The position numbers were made by a program, and so were the translations under genes. Shown in pieces: positions 42,269-51,755 of a stretch of 64,000 nt of DNA. The notes under the pieces are model-generated. The model ran no database searches. It worked only from the letters and a program-made list of their open reading frames with translations, and had not been told where the DNA came from. The DNA lies in assembly GCA_044224925.1 (NCBI GenBank), contig JBGAJM010000006.1:168171-232170 (forward strand), read 5' to 3'. How positions within the stretch are numbered: position 1 is the stretch's first letter; each line of letters opens with the position of its first letter. Source of the stretch: Kapaibacterium sp044224925 (lineage in GTDB: Bacteria; Bacteroidota; Ignavibacteria; Kapaibacteriales; Kapaibacteriaceae).

Positions 42269-42968
42269 GTGCAAAGATACGTTGTTCCAGAACGGCATGC
42301 AGGGTGTGCATGGCCTGTACTTGATCGGCCTTGCTGGCCTCGGTCGGCAGGATGATAGGGGCGTCGACGGTAAGCGACACCGCGCCCGGCGTGATGCGCG
42401 TGCCATGGGCAGGCAGCACGGAGGCCGTGCCTACGAGGGTGACCGGGACGATGGGGCGTCCGCTGCGTGCGGCCAGCGAGAACGCACCTCGTTTGAAGGC
42501 ACCGAGCCGTCCATCCTCGCTACGCGTCCCCTCGGGGAAGACCAGCACACTTGCACCGGTGCTCATCGTGGCAACGGTCTGCTCGATCTTGGCAAAGGCC
42601 TCGCGCGAGTCACCACGATCGACGGCAATGAAGGGCGACATGCGCAAACACCATCCGAAGACCGGGATCCGACCCAATTCTTCCTTGTACATGATGCGAA
42701 CGTTGTCGGGCAAGGAGGCAAGGAGGACAGGAATGTCGAACAGACTGCTGTGATTGGCACAGTACACATAACGCTCGGTGGGTGAGAGGTGCTCAAAACC
42801 ACTGCATTGCACGCGAACGCCCGCAATACGAAGCAGAAGTCTCGACCAAGCTCGTGCATAGAGGTAATAGACCGAAGTATCTCGGAACAAAACCATATGG
42901 AGCATCACTCCAACCGCGAATGCGACCGTAACGATGGCGATGACCAGAATACGCAACCAAGAACGCAT
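42255..42968 (-). CDS. plsC: 1-acyl-sn-glycerol-3-phosphate acyltransferase
   Basis: 237 residues. An N-terminal membrane helix is followed by a catalytic NHSSLFD (residues 72-78; H-x4-D) and a substrate block FPEGTRS (144-150). It makes phosphatidic acid at the inner membrane. It leads a plsC-gatC-kdsB unit in which all the genes overlap. Confidence 0.94.
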   Translation of the reverse strand: MRSWLRILVIAIVTVAFAVGVMLHMVLFRDTSVYYLYARAWSRLLLRIAGVRVQCSGFEHLSPTERYVYCANHSSLFDIPVLLASLPDNVRIMYKEELGRIPVFGWCLRMSPFIAVDRGDSREAFAKIEQTVATMSTGASVLVFPEGTRSEDGRLGAFKRGAFSLAARSGRPIVPVTLVGTASVLPAHGTRITPGAVSLTVDAPIILPTEASKADQVQAMHTLHAVLEQRIFAHDNR

Positions 42969-42995
42969 AGACCACTTAATCTCTAGGGACCGAAC

Positions 42996-43466
42996 ATGAA
43001 TCGACTTCGCCTTCTTCTCGTCATTCTCCTCTGCAGCGGTTCACTTGCTTCGGCACAATCGTCCGACGGAGTATCAGGCTCACTCGGTCTGCAGGCCGGA
43101 TTGCTCTCCGGTGCCGGCATCTCGGGCAGGGTCTCGTTCTCCAACCAATTGGTGCTCGAGGCCACGGCCTTCTTCATCTCCTTCGGCAATGTCTGGTACA
43201 ATATAGGAGGAGAGGTGCAGTATACATTGAACGACTCCCACGACAGTCGCCTGTATGCGCTTGCCGGGGCCGGGTACTACCGGAACGATAATGATTCGGG
43301 GATGAACGAGTTCACCTCTCCGACACGCGTTGGCATTGGCGTGGGATATGAATGGATCATCGACAAAAGAATGTCGTTCGGAATTGAACTTCCGTTCACT
43401 ATGTTCATAGGCGACGCCATTCGCGTCTATCCGATCCCGCAACTCCAATTCATGTATTTCCTGTAA
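42996..43466 (+). CDS. Outer-membrane beta-barrel protein
   Basis: 156 residues. A signal peptide (LLLVILLCSGSLASAQ) is followed by a short barrel with strands such as LVLEATAFFISFGNVWY and RVGIGVGYEWII, ending MYFL. Size as in OmpX-like barrels. Coupled to the SUI1 gene by TAATG at 43464-43468. Confidence 0.75.
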   Translation: MNRLRLLLVILLCSGSLASAQSSDGVSGSLGLQAGLLSGAGISGRVSFSNQLVLEATAFFISFGNVWYNIGGEVQYTLNDSHDSRLYALAGAGYYRNDNDSGMNEFTSPTRVGIGVGYEWIIDKRMSFGIELPFTMFIGDAIRVYPIPQLQFMYFL

Positions 43467-43801
43467 TGAGCTCATCGAAGTCCCTGCAAGACCTTGCCGC
43501 CCTTCTTGGCACTCCTTCCCCATCTGCATCCGAGCAGAAGACCACAACGAAGAAGAGAGTGGGCTACGATGGCAAGCCCATGCTGATCAAGGTGCGCAAG
43601 GAAACGCGACGTGGAAAGACCATCACGTCGATCACGGGATTTCAGAGTCATCCGAAGGATCTGCACACGATGCTGTCGACGTTCAAGTCGAAGTTCGGCA
43701 CGGGCGGCTCCGTGCTCGACAATGCCATCGAGATCCAGGGCGATCACACCACGAAGGTGATCGAATTCCTGAAGGCCGAAGGATATTCCGTCAAGGGATG
43801 A
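43466..43801 (+). CDS. yciH: SUI1/YciH translation initiation factor-like protein
   Basis: 111 residues. A disordered N-terminus is followed by the eIF1/SUI1 fold: VRKETRRGKTITSITGF, then TFKSKFGTGGSVLDNAIEIQ, then VIEFLKAEGY. It probably monitors start-codon choice on the 30S subunit. Its 3' end overlaps the convergent lipoprotein gene by 11 bases. Confidence 0.92.
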   Translation: MSSSKSLQDLAALLGTPSPSASEQKTTTKKRVGYDGKPMLIKVRKETRRGKTITSITGFQSHPKDLHTMLSTFKSKFGTGGSVLDNAIEIQGDHTTKVIEFLKAEGYSVKG

Positions 43802-44864
43802 AGGCAAAGGCGGCAGGGTTGAGGCCAACAGCGGCACGCGCCACCACGCTTCCATTCGCATCGATGGCGAAGGCCTCTCCATCGATCACATAGTTGCGCG
43901 CATTTCCGATCCACACGTTGTTCGTCGATGCTTGGTAGCCAAGCGCATACCATTGATCGGTCGATGATGATGCATGCGTGAAGAGACGTCGTGGTGCCGA
44001 TGCGGCATCGTCGATCACATCGACGCCGTACTTGTGCAGCACGTAGCAACGACCGGTGCGCTGATCGACGTCGATCGTGGTGATCCACGTGAACGTCCAC
44101 CGCGCCACCACAGCGAGCGTTCGCGCATTCACACAGACAACACCACCAAGCGAGTCCTTCTTCGACGGCAGGTCGCGATAGGCCGCCCACACGCGATTCC
44201 GCGTTGCATCGGCGCGCAGTGTGCCGACGTTGGGAACATCGCCGATCGTGCCAACAGATGTGAGGTCGGTGGTCGAGAGCACGGAAATGGTGCCGGCACC
44301 GGGCTCGGTGGCTCGCAGATCGCCAAAGCCCGAGATGCCAACGAAGAGTCGACCGTTAACGACGGCACATCCGTCGGGTGCAGGACCAACGCGAACGCCG
44401 GACGTTGTGACGGTGAGCGATCGCGGATCGAACTCTGTGATGGAGTCGTCGTTCACATTCGTGCAGTACCCAACACTGTCGTTGGCGATCACCACACTGC
44501 GCGGTTGTTGCGTCGCGGGAAGTGTGATGCGGCCAAGCCAGGTTCCCGTCGACATGCGCAGGACCTCGATCGAATGCGACGTTGCAACGGCAATGAACAT
44601 CGTATCACCACGCACGGCAACATCCCCTGCCGTGTCACCAAGACGCTGCATCGGATCGTTGGCCTGTAGGACGTCGCGCACGGCGATCATCTGCGTGGGG
44701 TCAACGTAGGAGAGCACACTATTGTCCTGGCGCCAAAGCCCCTCACACACAACATACACGCCGCCCGAACGCGGCTGAACGGCGGCCGGGTCCGGCGGTG
44801 CCGACGGGGTCTGCACACAACGCACGAGGAACACACTGGCCACGATCAGAAGCATCGTTCTCAT
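43791..44864 (-). CDS. Beta-propeller lipoprotein of the TonB-receptor operon
   Basis: 357 residues from ATG 44864 (ATGA overlap with the gene before). The lipoprotein signal is LLIVASVFLVRC. YncE/DUF5074-like propeller blades follow (VAVRGDTMFIAVATSHSIEVL, GRLFVGISGF, NVWIGNA). Such surface lipoproteins sit beside BtuB-type receptors in Bacteroidota and are likely to help bind or seal the substrate. Third gene of the operon. Confidence 0.75.
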   Translation of the reverse strand: MRTMLLIVASVFLVRCVQTPSAPPDPAAVQPRSGGVYVVCEGLWRQDNSVLSYVDPTQMIAVRDVLQANDPMQRLGDTAGDVAVRGDTMFIAVATSHSIEVLRMSTGTWLGRITLPATQQPRSVVIANDSVGYCTNVNDDSITEFDPRSLTVTTSGVRVGPAPDGCAVVNGRLFVGISGFGDLRATEPGAGTISVLSTTDLTSVGTIGDVPNVGTLRADATRNRVWAAYRDLPSKKDSLGGVVCVNARTLAVVARWTFTWITTIDVDQRTGRCYVLHKYGVDVIDDAASAPRRLFTHASSSTDQWYALGYQASTNNVWIGNARNYVIDGEAFAIDANGSVVARAAVGLNPAAFAFIP

Positions 44865-45745
44865 CGCAACACCTTTTCCGTGTGTTGTGTGGACGCGCTG
44901 TGCAGACGGACGAACGAACACCCTAGCGGCAACATATCCATGGAGATCGTGAACGATCCCGCACCAAGGTGCTCCTCCCACACAAGCGTACCATCGGTGC
45001 GATAGGCTGCAATGCTCGCACCACCGCGCAGTGCATCGGCATCGCTTACGGAAACGAAGAGCAGATGTTCTCGCTCTTCATACGAGAGCGTTGTGTTCAT
45101 CGCAGACGGAACGGTATGGAGTCCGAGCACGGCATCAAGATCGAATCCTGTGAGCGAAGGGTCGTACAACGGATTCGTCGGATCGTTCATGAGCATCGTC
45201 GTCACATCGGTGATGCGCACATATCGAATGCTGTCAACACCAATGCTCGCAAGATCGAAGGCATCTCCCCCACTCACGGCGGGATCCCACGGGTCTTGAT
45301 CGCCATATGTTGGCGTGATACCCGCACATCCTGCGAATGTGTTCGTATCCATGGGGAAGGACGTCCAATGCACGCCGTCGGTACTCACATCGACACGTGC
45401 CGGTTCTGCGAACAATCGTCCGTTGCCATATCGAAACGCATTCTCGAACACCGTGAGATCGGCTCCGGGTCCGTCCACCACCACCGCGCCCTTCCACCCT
45501 ACCACGATCACACCTCCGAGTCCGATGCTGCACACATCGTTCGGATCGGTGGCCTGTACATCTTCACGAGCAACAAGTGCCGGTGTGCCGAAGATGTTGG
45601 CCGGGAAGACGGCGGGACCTTGTCCTGCATTCTGTCCGGTGCCCGGCACGAAGGCAAAGACCGTGTCGATGGTCGCACGTCCCCACTGCGCATGCAGTGG
45701 CTGCATGCACAGAATGAACAACACGATGGTACGAAGGATGGTCAT
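44861..45745 (-). CDS. Cell-surface protein of the TonB-receptor operon (T9SS-type tail)
   Basis: 294 residues. The signal peptide ends PLHAQ. The middle (VVVDGPGADLTVFENAF, then FAEPARVDVSTDGVHWTSFP and YVRITDV) matches the surface proteins that accompany cobalamin TonB receptors in Bacteroidota. The end (IAAYRTDGTLVWEEHLGAGS, then LPLGCSFVRLHSA) looks like a type IX sorting domain. Coupled by ATGA on both sides. Confidence 0.72.
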   Translation of the reverse strand: MTILRTIVLFILCMQPLHAQWGRATIDTVFAFVPGTGQNAGQGPAVFPANIFGTPALVAREDVQATDPNDVCSIGLGGVIVVGWKGAVVVDGPGADLTVFENAFRYGNGRLFAEPARVDVSTDGVHWTSFPMDTNTFAGCAGITPTYGDQDPWDPAVSGGDAFDLASIGVDSIRYVRITDVTTMLMNDPTNPLYDPSLTGFDLDAVLGLHTVPSAMNTTLSYEEREHLLFVSVSDADALRGGASIAAYRTDGTLVWEEHLGAGSFTISMDMLPLGCSFVRLHSASTQHTEKVLR

Positions 45746-47664
45746 AGCGAGATGTTCGTGAGGATGCGCAACATTCGTCCGGGCATTGGATAGCCGCGCA
45801 CCACCACATAGTCTTCATTCAGGAGATTGTCGACGGAGAGTCGTACATCGATGCGCATGTGTTCCGATCGTGCTTGTGCGCCCACGTAGATGCCGATCAC
45901 GGTAAAGGGTTGGACAAGCGATGCATACTGTGCTCCGGGAAGTGCATATCGATAGCTCGTGTAGGACCAAGTGCCACCTATCATGAGCACGTCTTCATTC
46001 CAGTGCACGCCGCCATTAAAGAGTTCTTGCGGGATGTAGGGAAGCAAGGTTCCGTCGAGACCGGGACGTCCCGTTCGGTCGCGTGCTTCTTGACGCGTAT
46101 ACGATGCATGCAACGTAAGGCGCTCGTCGAACGGCATGGCACGAAGGCCGACCTCGACGCCGGTGGTGGTGGCCTGTCCGACGTTCTGCGCACTCCACGA
46201 GACAGGGCTCGTTGGCACGGAGATGATCTGATCGTGCGTGTTGGCATTGAATGCCGAGACATCACAGACCAACCATTCGAGCGGACGGAGCGAGCACCCT
46301 GCATCGAGCATCACGGCACGCTCCGGACGGAGGGTGGCCGTCCCATAGTTCAAGTAGTACAACTCTGTGAACGATGGTGGTCGGAAGTTGTAGGATGCCG
46401 ATGTGCGCACGTCGAGCCACGTCGTTGCACTCCAGCGCGCAGCAAGCAGCGGAGAGACGGCCGTGCCTGCATCGGAGATGGCGTCGGCGCGCAGGCCCCC
46501 TTCCACCATCACACCTTCGTCGACATTCCATTGCCAGTGTCCGCTGACGGCCATCTGTCGGCGTTGCACCACCGAGGGTACTTGCGGTTGCAACGTGGCG
46601 CCGCGCAGATCGGCATACGATGCATCCACGCGATAGGTCTGCACGATTGCCTCCGTCGCCGAACGGAACGCAACGCCCGTGGCAACATCACGCAAGATGA
46701 ATCGCTCGTTCAACCCACTTCTGCCAAGGATGGTGGCATCGGGATCCACGTAGCGTTGGTCCCAATAGCGCGTGCCAAGGGTGACCATGAGATCCGAAGT
46801 TGTGGAGAGCGGGATGCGACCATTCACGCCGCCGATCACATCGGCATCCGACATGCGTGCGCGTGCATTCGTTGTGCTCCCCTGCACCACCGCTCCCGGC
46901 ACGCCACGATCGGCGCTGCGTGCAAGGGCGAAGACCGTCCATCGCTCTGTGGGTTGATAGTGCAGCAGTCCATTCAGCGAGCGCACGTCACTGTTCTCGC
47001 GGTTCACATCGTACGGCACGCCATCCACCTTCATGTAGTACGGGAATGCGCCACTGGACGTGAGCACATCGATCGAGGCACCGATGGTGCCAATGGATGT
47101 TGGTGCAGAGCCATGGGCATTCACATGATGTTCTTCAAAGGATCCCACCGAGGCAAGTCCACCGGCTGTGGCCTTCGACGGCATGGCGATCGACATGTTG
47201 ACGACGCCCGTCATGGCATTCGCGCCATAGAGTGCCGAAGCGCCACCACGCACCACGTCGACGTGATCGACCATGGCCATCGGCACGGCGCTCAGATCGA
47301 ACTGTCCGTTCTGCGCACTGCTCAATCGAATACCGTTGATCATCACGAGCGATTGCGCTGCAGAGCCGCCACGCATCGACACCGTCTTCATGCCGCCAAC
47401 GCCGCCATAGCTACGGATGGCAAGACCCGGCACGTACGACAATGCATCCGATGCTTGCAACGGTGCGATGATTCGCAGGAAGTGCGCATCGAGCGATGTG
47501 GCGGCTTGAGCCGACGTGATATCGGCCCGCAGAAAGGCATTGTCGCGCACCACCACTTCCCGCACGCGGGCCCGCATCGTATCCACGGCAACAGAGTCGC
47601 CCGCATACAAGGGCTGCAGCATGGCAATGGCAAGGAGGAAGGGTATGAGGGGACGTAGGACCAT
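45742..47664 (-). CDS. TonB-dependent outer-membrane receptor, BtuB-like
   Basis: 640 residues. The signal peptide is followed by a plug domain (DALSYVPGLAIRSYGGVGGM, SMRGGSAAQSLVMINGIRL, HVDVVRGGASALYGANAMTG) and a 22-strand-type barrel ending LRILTNISL. With the two downstream surface proteins it resembles Bacteroidota vitamin B12 uptake loci. No BtuCDF transporter and no cobalamin riboswitch are seen: the upstream gap is only 91 bases. Substrate assignment is inference. Confidence 0.85.
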   Translation of the reverse strand: MVLRPLIPFLLAIAMLQPLYAGDSVAVDTMRARVREVVVRDNAFLRADITSAQAATSLDAHFLRIIAPLQASDALSYVPGLAIRSYGGVGGMKTVSMRGGSAAQSLVMINGIRLSSAQNGQFDLSAVPMAMVDHVDVVRGGASALYGANAMTGVVNMSIAMPSKATAGGLASVGSFEEHHVNAHGSAPTSIGTIGASIDVLTSSGAFPYYMKVDGVPYDVNRENSDVRSLNGLLHYQPTERWTVFALARSADRGVPGAVVQGSTTNARARMSDADVIGGVNGRIPLSTTSDLMVTLGTRYWDQRYVDPDATILGRSGLNERFILRDVATGVAFRSATEAIVQTYRVDASYADLRGATLQPQVPSVVQRRQMAVSGHWQWNVDEGVMVEGGLRADAISDAGTAVSPLLAARWSATTWLDVRTSASYNFRPPSFTELYYLNYGTATLRPERAVMLDAGCSLRPLEWLVCDVSAFNANTHDQIISVPTSPVSWSAQNVGQATTTGVEVGLRAMPFDERLTLHASYTRQEARDRTGRPGLDGTLLPYIPQELFNGGVHWNEDVLMIGGTWSYTSYRYALPGAQYASLVQPFTVIGIYVGAQARSEHMRIDVRLSVDNLLNEDYVVVRGYPMPGRMLRILTNISL

Positions 47665-47755
47665 AGGGGAACACGCAATTTAGCGGGCTTCTCGTTCATG
47701 GTCACTTCTTACATTTGCGACGACTCGGGGTTTTACTATCTGTTCGGGGTGAACA

Positions 47756-48988
47756 ATGAAACGTGTTCTCAAATGGGCAGCCATTGTGCTGCTGGTGATC
47801 ATTGCGGCCGCAGGGGGCTTTGCCGCCTATGTGGCCATTCGCGGCATACCGACCTACGAAGCGAAGGTGGTGGAGTTCAAGGTGGTGTCGACGCCGGAAC
47901 GTATCGCCCACGGGCGAAACCTGGCAATGATGCTCTGTGTGCACTGCCATACCGATCCGATCACTCGGCAACTCACGGGCACGAAGCTTCTCGATCTGCC
48001 GGCGGAGTTCGGAACGGCCTACTCCAAGAACATCACGCAAGACCGTGAGCATGGCATCGGAAATTGGACGAACAGCGAGATCGTCTACCTCTTGCGTACG
48101 GGCATTCATCCGAAGACCGGAAAGTTCGTGCCGCCCTGGATGCCGAAGTTCCCGCGTGTTTCCGACGAGGACATGGCCAGCATCATTTCGTTCCTTCGCA
48201 GCGACGACCCGCTCGTTGCAGCACAACCCGTTGTGAACAAAGAGGGCGAGCCCAGCTTCCTTGCAAAGATGCTGTGCTATATCGCCTTCAAGCCGCTGGA
48301 TTATCCGTCGGCTCCCATTCCCGTTCCCGACACCACCGACAAGGTGGCCTATGGAAAGTATCTCGCTGTTGGCGTGCTGGATTGCTGGACATGCCACTCC
48401 GGAGATTTCAAGAAGATGGACATGGTGAATCCGGAGAAGTCCTTCGAGTTCTTTGCCGGTGGCAATGTGATGCTCGATGCGAATGGACATGAGGTCCCGA
48501 CCACCAACATCACGTCCGACAAGCGACACGGGATCGGTGCATGGAAGGAAGCGGACTTCGTGCGCGCCATGCGCACAGGGATCAAGCCGGATGGAACACC
48601 AATGCGATTCCCGATGGTTCGCATGCCGCAGTTGAGCGACCATGCGATCTCGTCGATCTATGCCTACCTGCTCACCACACCAGCCATTTCGAAACCACGT
48701 CAAGAGCCGCCACCCTATACGATCGCCACCAATGCCTCTGCGGGTATGAAGGCCTATTACAAGTATTCATGTCAGCGTTGCCATGGCGAGTCAGGTCTTG
48801 GCATTGCCGACCTGCAGCTTGCGGGCAAGAAGTATGCGGAAGATTCAACGCTCATCGACGTGATGCGGCATCCGTCGAAGTACTGGCCGGACACGTACAT
48901 GCCCGAGTGGGAGAACAACGTCTCGGACCAGGAGTATGCAGATCTTGCGGTCTACGTTCGTGAGCTTGGAAAGAAGAGCGGACGTTAA
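47756..48988 (+). CDS. Membrane-anchored triheme c-type cytochrome
   Basis: 410 residues. The N-terminal membrane anchor is about residues 7-27. Three heme sites: CVHCH (61-65), CWTCH (210-214) and CQRCH (339-343). The organisation resembles the cytochrome subunits of alcohol/aldehyde/gluconate dehydrogenases, with Met ligands in blocks such as WMPKFPRVSDEDMASI. No dehydrogenase gene is adjacent. Its stop shares the palindrome TTAA with the convergent gene's stop. Confidence 0.88.
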   Translation: MKRVLKWAAIVLLVIIAAAGGFAAYVAIRGIPTYEAKVVEFKVVSTPERIAHGRNLAMMLCVHCHTDPITRQLTGTKLLDLPAEFGTAYSKNITQDREHGIGNWTNSEIVYLLRTGIHPKTGKFVPPWMPKFPRVSDEDMASIISFLRSDDPLVAAQPVVNKEGEPSFLAKMLCYIAFKPLDYPSAPIPVPDTTDKVAYGKYLAVGVLDCWTCHSGDFKKMDMVNPEKSFEFFAGGNVMLDANGHEVPTTNITSDKRHGIGAWKEADFVRAMRTGIKPDGTPMRFPMVRMPQLSDHAISSIYAYLLTTPAISKPRQEPPPYTIATNASAGMKAYYKYSCQRCHGESGLGIADLQLAGKKYAEDSTLIDVMRHPSKYWPDTYMPEWENNVSDQEYADLAVYVRELGKKSGR

Positions 48989-50700
48989 CGGATCATGATC
49001 GGGATCGTCCGCACGCCCTGATCGAGTTGAACAACAACGTAATAGATGCCACGCTGCACTTGTTGGAGCGTGGCATCGACGTTTCTGCCATCCATCGTGT
49101 AGATCGCATAGCGGTACTCGCCGCGAAAGACGCGTTGAAGGAGGTTGGGTTCTTCGCCACGTTTGTCGTGCACCGACGTCATCTGTCCGAGATTCAGTCC
49201 GCCATTCGGCTCATAGTGCAACAGAAAGGCATCATCCTTTCCGGCGCTGCGTAGGAAGAACTTCGTCATCCCCGGATCGATATCGATCGCATCCACGAAG
49301 GAACCGGTCACCCATGCACCGTTGATATCGTCCACGGCAAGACCACGCCCTTCCGTTTCGAATTCCTCTCCGCTCACCTCTGCCCCGAACGATGTGGCCC
49401 AACGCACAGCGCCGTCCACAGAGTACTTCGCGATGAAGGCATTGTAGGCACCGTTCACACCACCGGCTTGCAGCGAGAGCACTCCCGAGCCTGGATCGAA
49501 ATCGGCAACGGTCTGAAAGCCTCCCGTAAGGAAGACACTTCCTTCGGCATCCACACGAAGGCGATCTGCTCGATCATTGCCCGCGCCACCAACATTGAAG
49601 GAACGCACGATGGTACTGTCCGGCGCATAGCGCACATAGAACACGTCGTTCTGTCCTTTGCTGATCAAACGCACCACGGCCGGTCCACGGTCGAGATCCA
49701 CTGAGCCACCGAACACGCCTGAGATCGAGGCTTCGCCGGATGCAGAGACATCAAGGCAGCCCATGCGCACCTGATCATCGGACCCCGCCGAACCAAAAGA
49801 CGTGGTCCATCGAACGGCCAATGCACTATCGTAGCGCACGATGAAGGCATCCGTGCCGCCATTGGAAACACATTCGTGCACGTTCTCGGACAGGTCCACA
49901 TCGATGGCCGCGCTGAAACAGCCGGCCACGATCACATCACCATTGTGTACGCGAATACCATGCCCTTCATCCCTTCCGATCCCTCCAACGGCACGGGCCC
50001 AACGGAAGGAGCCATCTTCGGCGAACGAGGCGAACCAGACGTCCATGGCCGCTGTGGTCGAAGCAAAGAAGCCATTCACAGGATCGGACAATGGATCGAA
50101 GTCGATCTCTCCACTGAACGCACCCGTGAGATAGACGTTGCCGCGTTCGTCGATGTCGCAATCGAAGGCCTCGTCGAATTGGGCATCGGCGGTCGGATCG
50201 GTCTCGGCATCTCCGAACGACCAGGCCCACCGATACTGTCCGTCAGACGAATACCGTGCGACGAAGGCATCACGTCCGGCATGACCGAAGAGTGCGCGCA
50301 CCGTGTCGCTCGGATCGAGGTCGTAGACCGTCCCACCGATGGAACCGGCGATCACCACATCGCCATTCGGAGCGATCCGCAATGCATGGACGACGTCGTA
50401 GCCCGGACTTCCGAACGTGATCACCCATTGCAGGGTGAGATCGGCCGAATACTTCAGCACGGCCACATCAACGGCCATGGGGTCGGTGGAATCTCCCAGA
50501 CTGAAACGGATGTTCTCGGCCGGACCTTTGTCGAAGTCGACATTTCCCTGAAAGGTCATGGCCACATAGACATGCCCCCTGGCATCGGTGGCGATGTCGG
50601 TTCCGCGATCGATACTTGCTCCACCGATGGCCGAGAACTGGGCCAGGGCAAGGGTGGGAAGGAAGGCGGCAAGGCAGCAACAAAGGACGTAACGGTTCAT
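48985..50700 (-). CDS. Secreted SBBP-repeat protein with T9SS-type tail
   Basis: 571 residues from ATG 50700, which begins a signal peptide (VLCCCLAAFLPTLALAQ). Around eight beta-propeller repeats of the form G-x-F-x(4)-D-F/L-D ... D-A/V-F-I/V-x-K/R-Y-S are seen (GNVDFDKGPAENI, GEIDFDPLSDPVN, AIDVDLSENVHE, GSVDLDRGPAVV). The end (YRYAIYTMDGRNVDATL, then RGIYYVVVQLDQG) fits a type IX sorting domain. Surface-located; function unknown. Divergent from the AraC gene. Confidence 0.8.
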   Translation of the reverse strand: MNRYVLCCCLAAFLPTLALAQFSAIGGASIDRGTDIATDARGHVYVAMTFQGNVDFDKGPAENIRFSLGDSTDPMAVDVAVLKYSADLTLQWVITFGSPGYDVVHALRIAPNGDVVIAGSIGGTVYDLDPSDTVRALFGHAGRDAFVARYSSDGQYRWAWSFGDAETDPTADAQFDEAFDCDIDERGNVYLTGAFSGEIDFDPLSDPVNGFFASTTAAMDVWFASFAEDGSFRWARAVGGIGRDEGHGIRVHNGDVIVAGCFSAAIDVDLSENVHECVSNGGTDAFIVRYDSALAVRWTTSFGSAGSDDQVRMGCLDVSASGEASISGVFGGSVDLDRGPAVVRLISKGQNDVFYVRYAPDSTIVRSFNVGGAGNDRADRLRVDAEGSVFLTGGFQTVADFDPGSGVLSLQAGGVNGAYNAFIAKYSVDGAVRWATSFGAEVSGEEFETEGRGLAVDDINGAWVTGSFVDAIDIDPGMTKFFLRSAGKDDAFLLHYEPNGGLNLGQMTSVHDKRGEEPNLLQRVFRGEYRYAIYTMDGRNVDATLQQVQRGIYYVVVQLDQGVRTIPIMIR

Positions 50701-50757
50701 GTCCCAAATTACGTCACCCCGCAACCTTTCCACCATACGGCCGTACCCCGCCGCCCC

Positions 50758-51741
50758 ATGACCGACCACCCGTATCGCACCGATTTCCCGGACCTCTCGT
50801 GGCTTCGCGCGACGATCGCAGATCGTCGGCAACGCGGTGAAGGGTGGCCGTCGATCATACATCACGTGCATACGCAACCGCAGGTGCGCGACGGGATCGA
50901 TGGACCGTTCTCCATCTTCTGCAATCTCTCGGGAACGAGCACATGTACCGTCGACGCACGACGGCATGTGGTGAGCGAGCGCTTCTACGCGGTCTCGAAT
51001 CCACGTCAACTCTACACCCTCGACTACACCTCTCCAACAGAAACGTTCAACCTGCATGTGGCCGATGGTCTGGCCGAGCAACTGTATCAGGCCGGTCGCA
51101 CCTCCGTTGCCGCATCGTTCGATGCCGACGATGTGGGCAGTGCGCCCGTCCTCGTCCGTCCCACGTCGATGCGCATCAGCAACGAACTGCATTCAGCTCT
51201 CGTTCGGGCGCGCGACATCCACGTCCACGCACCGCACGATGTGCTGGCCTGTGAAGAAGCGCGTCTTGCCGTGATCGATCTTGTGCTTCGCGACAACACC
51301 GATCTGTTGGAACGTATCCGTACGCTTCCGGCGATCAAGCGATCCACGCGTGACGAGGTCGCACGGCGACTTCTGCGTGTGCGCGAGGCCATGCATGCAG
51401 ATCATCGCACGTCGGCATCGCTGGACGACTATGCGGCCATAGCGTGTATGTCGAAGTTCCATTTCCTTCGTGCCTTCACGGCCATGTTCGGTCGCACACC
51501 CCATCAGTACATCATGGAACTGCGCGTCGACGCAGCACAGCTGCTGCTGCGTTCGTCGTCGGATCCGTTCGCCGACATTGCCGTGCGCCTTGGATGCGAG
51601 AGCGTGAGCTCGTTCGCTGCACTCTTCAAGCGGATCACGGGCAGCACACCGGGGGCGTATCGTTCGGAACAAAAAGCGCAATTTTGGAGAGCAACAGCAC
51701 TTCGAGAGCAGCGTAGGTTCGCATCAAGTATGTTGAACTGA
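50758..51741 (+). CDS. AraC-family transcriptional regulator
   Basis: 327 residues from ATG 50758. The N-terminal ~190 residues form a sensing domain of unclear type. The C-terminal AraC domain has two helix-turn-helix parts: LDDYAAIACMSKFHFLRAFT and FADIAVRLGCESVSSFAALF, with GRTPHQYIMELRV between. It starts 57 bases from the divergent SBBP-repeat gene, which may be a target. A membrane protein gene follows 14 bases downstream. Confidence 0.9.
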   Translation: MTDHPYRTDFPDLSWLRATIADRRQRGEGWPSIIHHVHTQPQVRDGIDGPFSIFCNLSGTSTCTVDARRHVVSERFYAVSNPRQLYTLDYTSPTETFNLHVADGLAEQLYQAGRTSVAASFDADDVGSAPVLVRPTSMRISNELHSALVRARDIHVHAPHDVLACEEARLAVIDLVLRDNTDLLERIRTLPAIKRSTRDEVARRLLRVREAMHADHRTSASLDDYAAIACMSKFHFLRAFTAMFGRTPHQYIMELRVDAAQLLLRSSSDPFADIAVRLGCESVSSFAALFKRITGSTPGAYRSEQKAQFWRATALREQRRFASSMLN

Positions 51742-51755
51742 TATCCGAGACCCCC

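Noticed and set aside
45859..47658. 599-aa ORF on the plus strand
   Set aside because: It lies exactly antisense to the BtuB-like receptor, is rich in His/Arg/Cys and has no domain logic. It is a shadow caused by the GC-rich third positions.
47665..47755. Cobalamin riboswitch upstream of the BtuB-like gene
   Set aside because: The gap is too short, and I see none of the conserved B12-box sequence.
49876..50757. Upstream extension of the AraC reading frame
   Set aside because: The open frame reaches back to 49876 but runs antisense through the SBBP-repeat gene. The AraC protein is complete from 50758.
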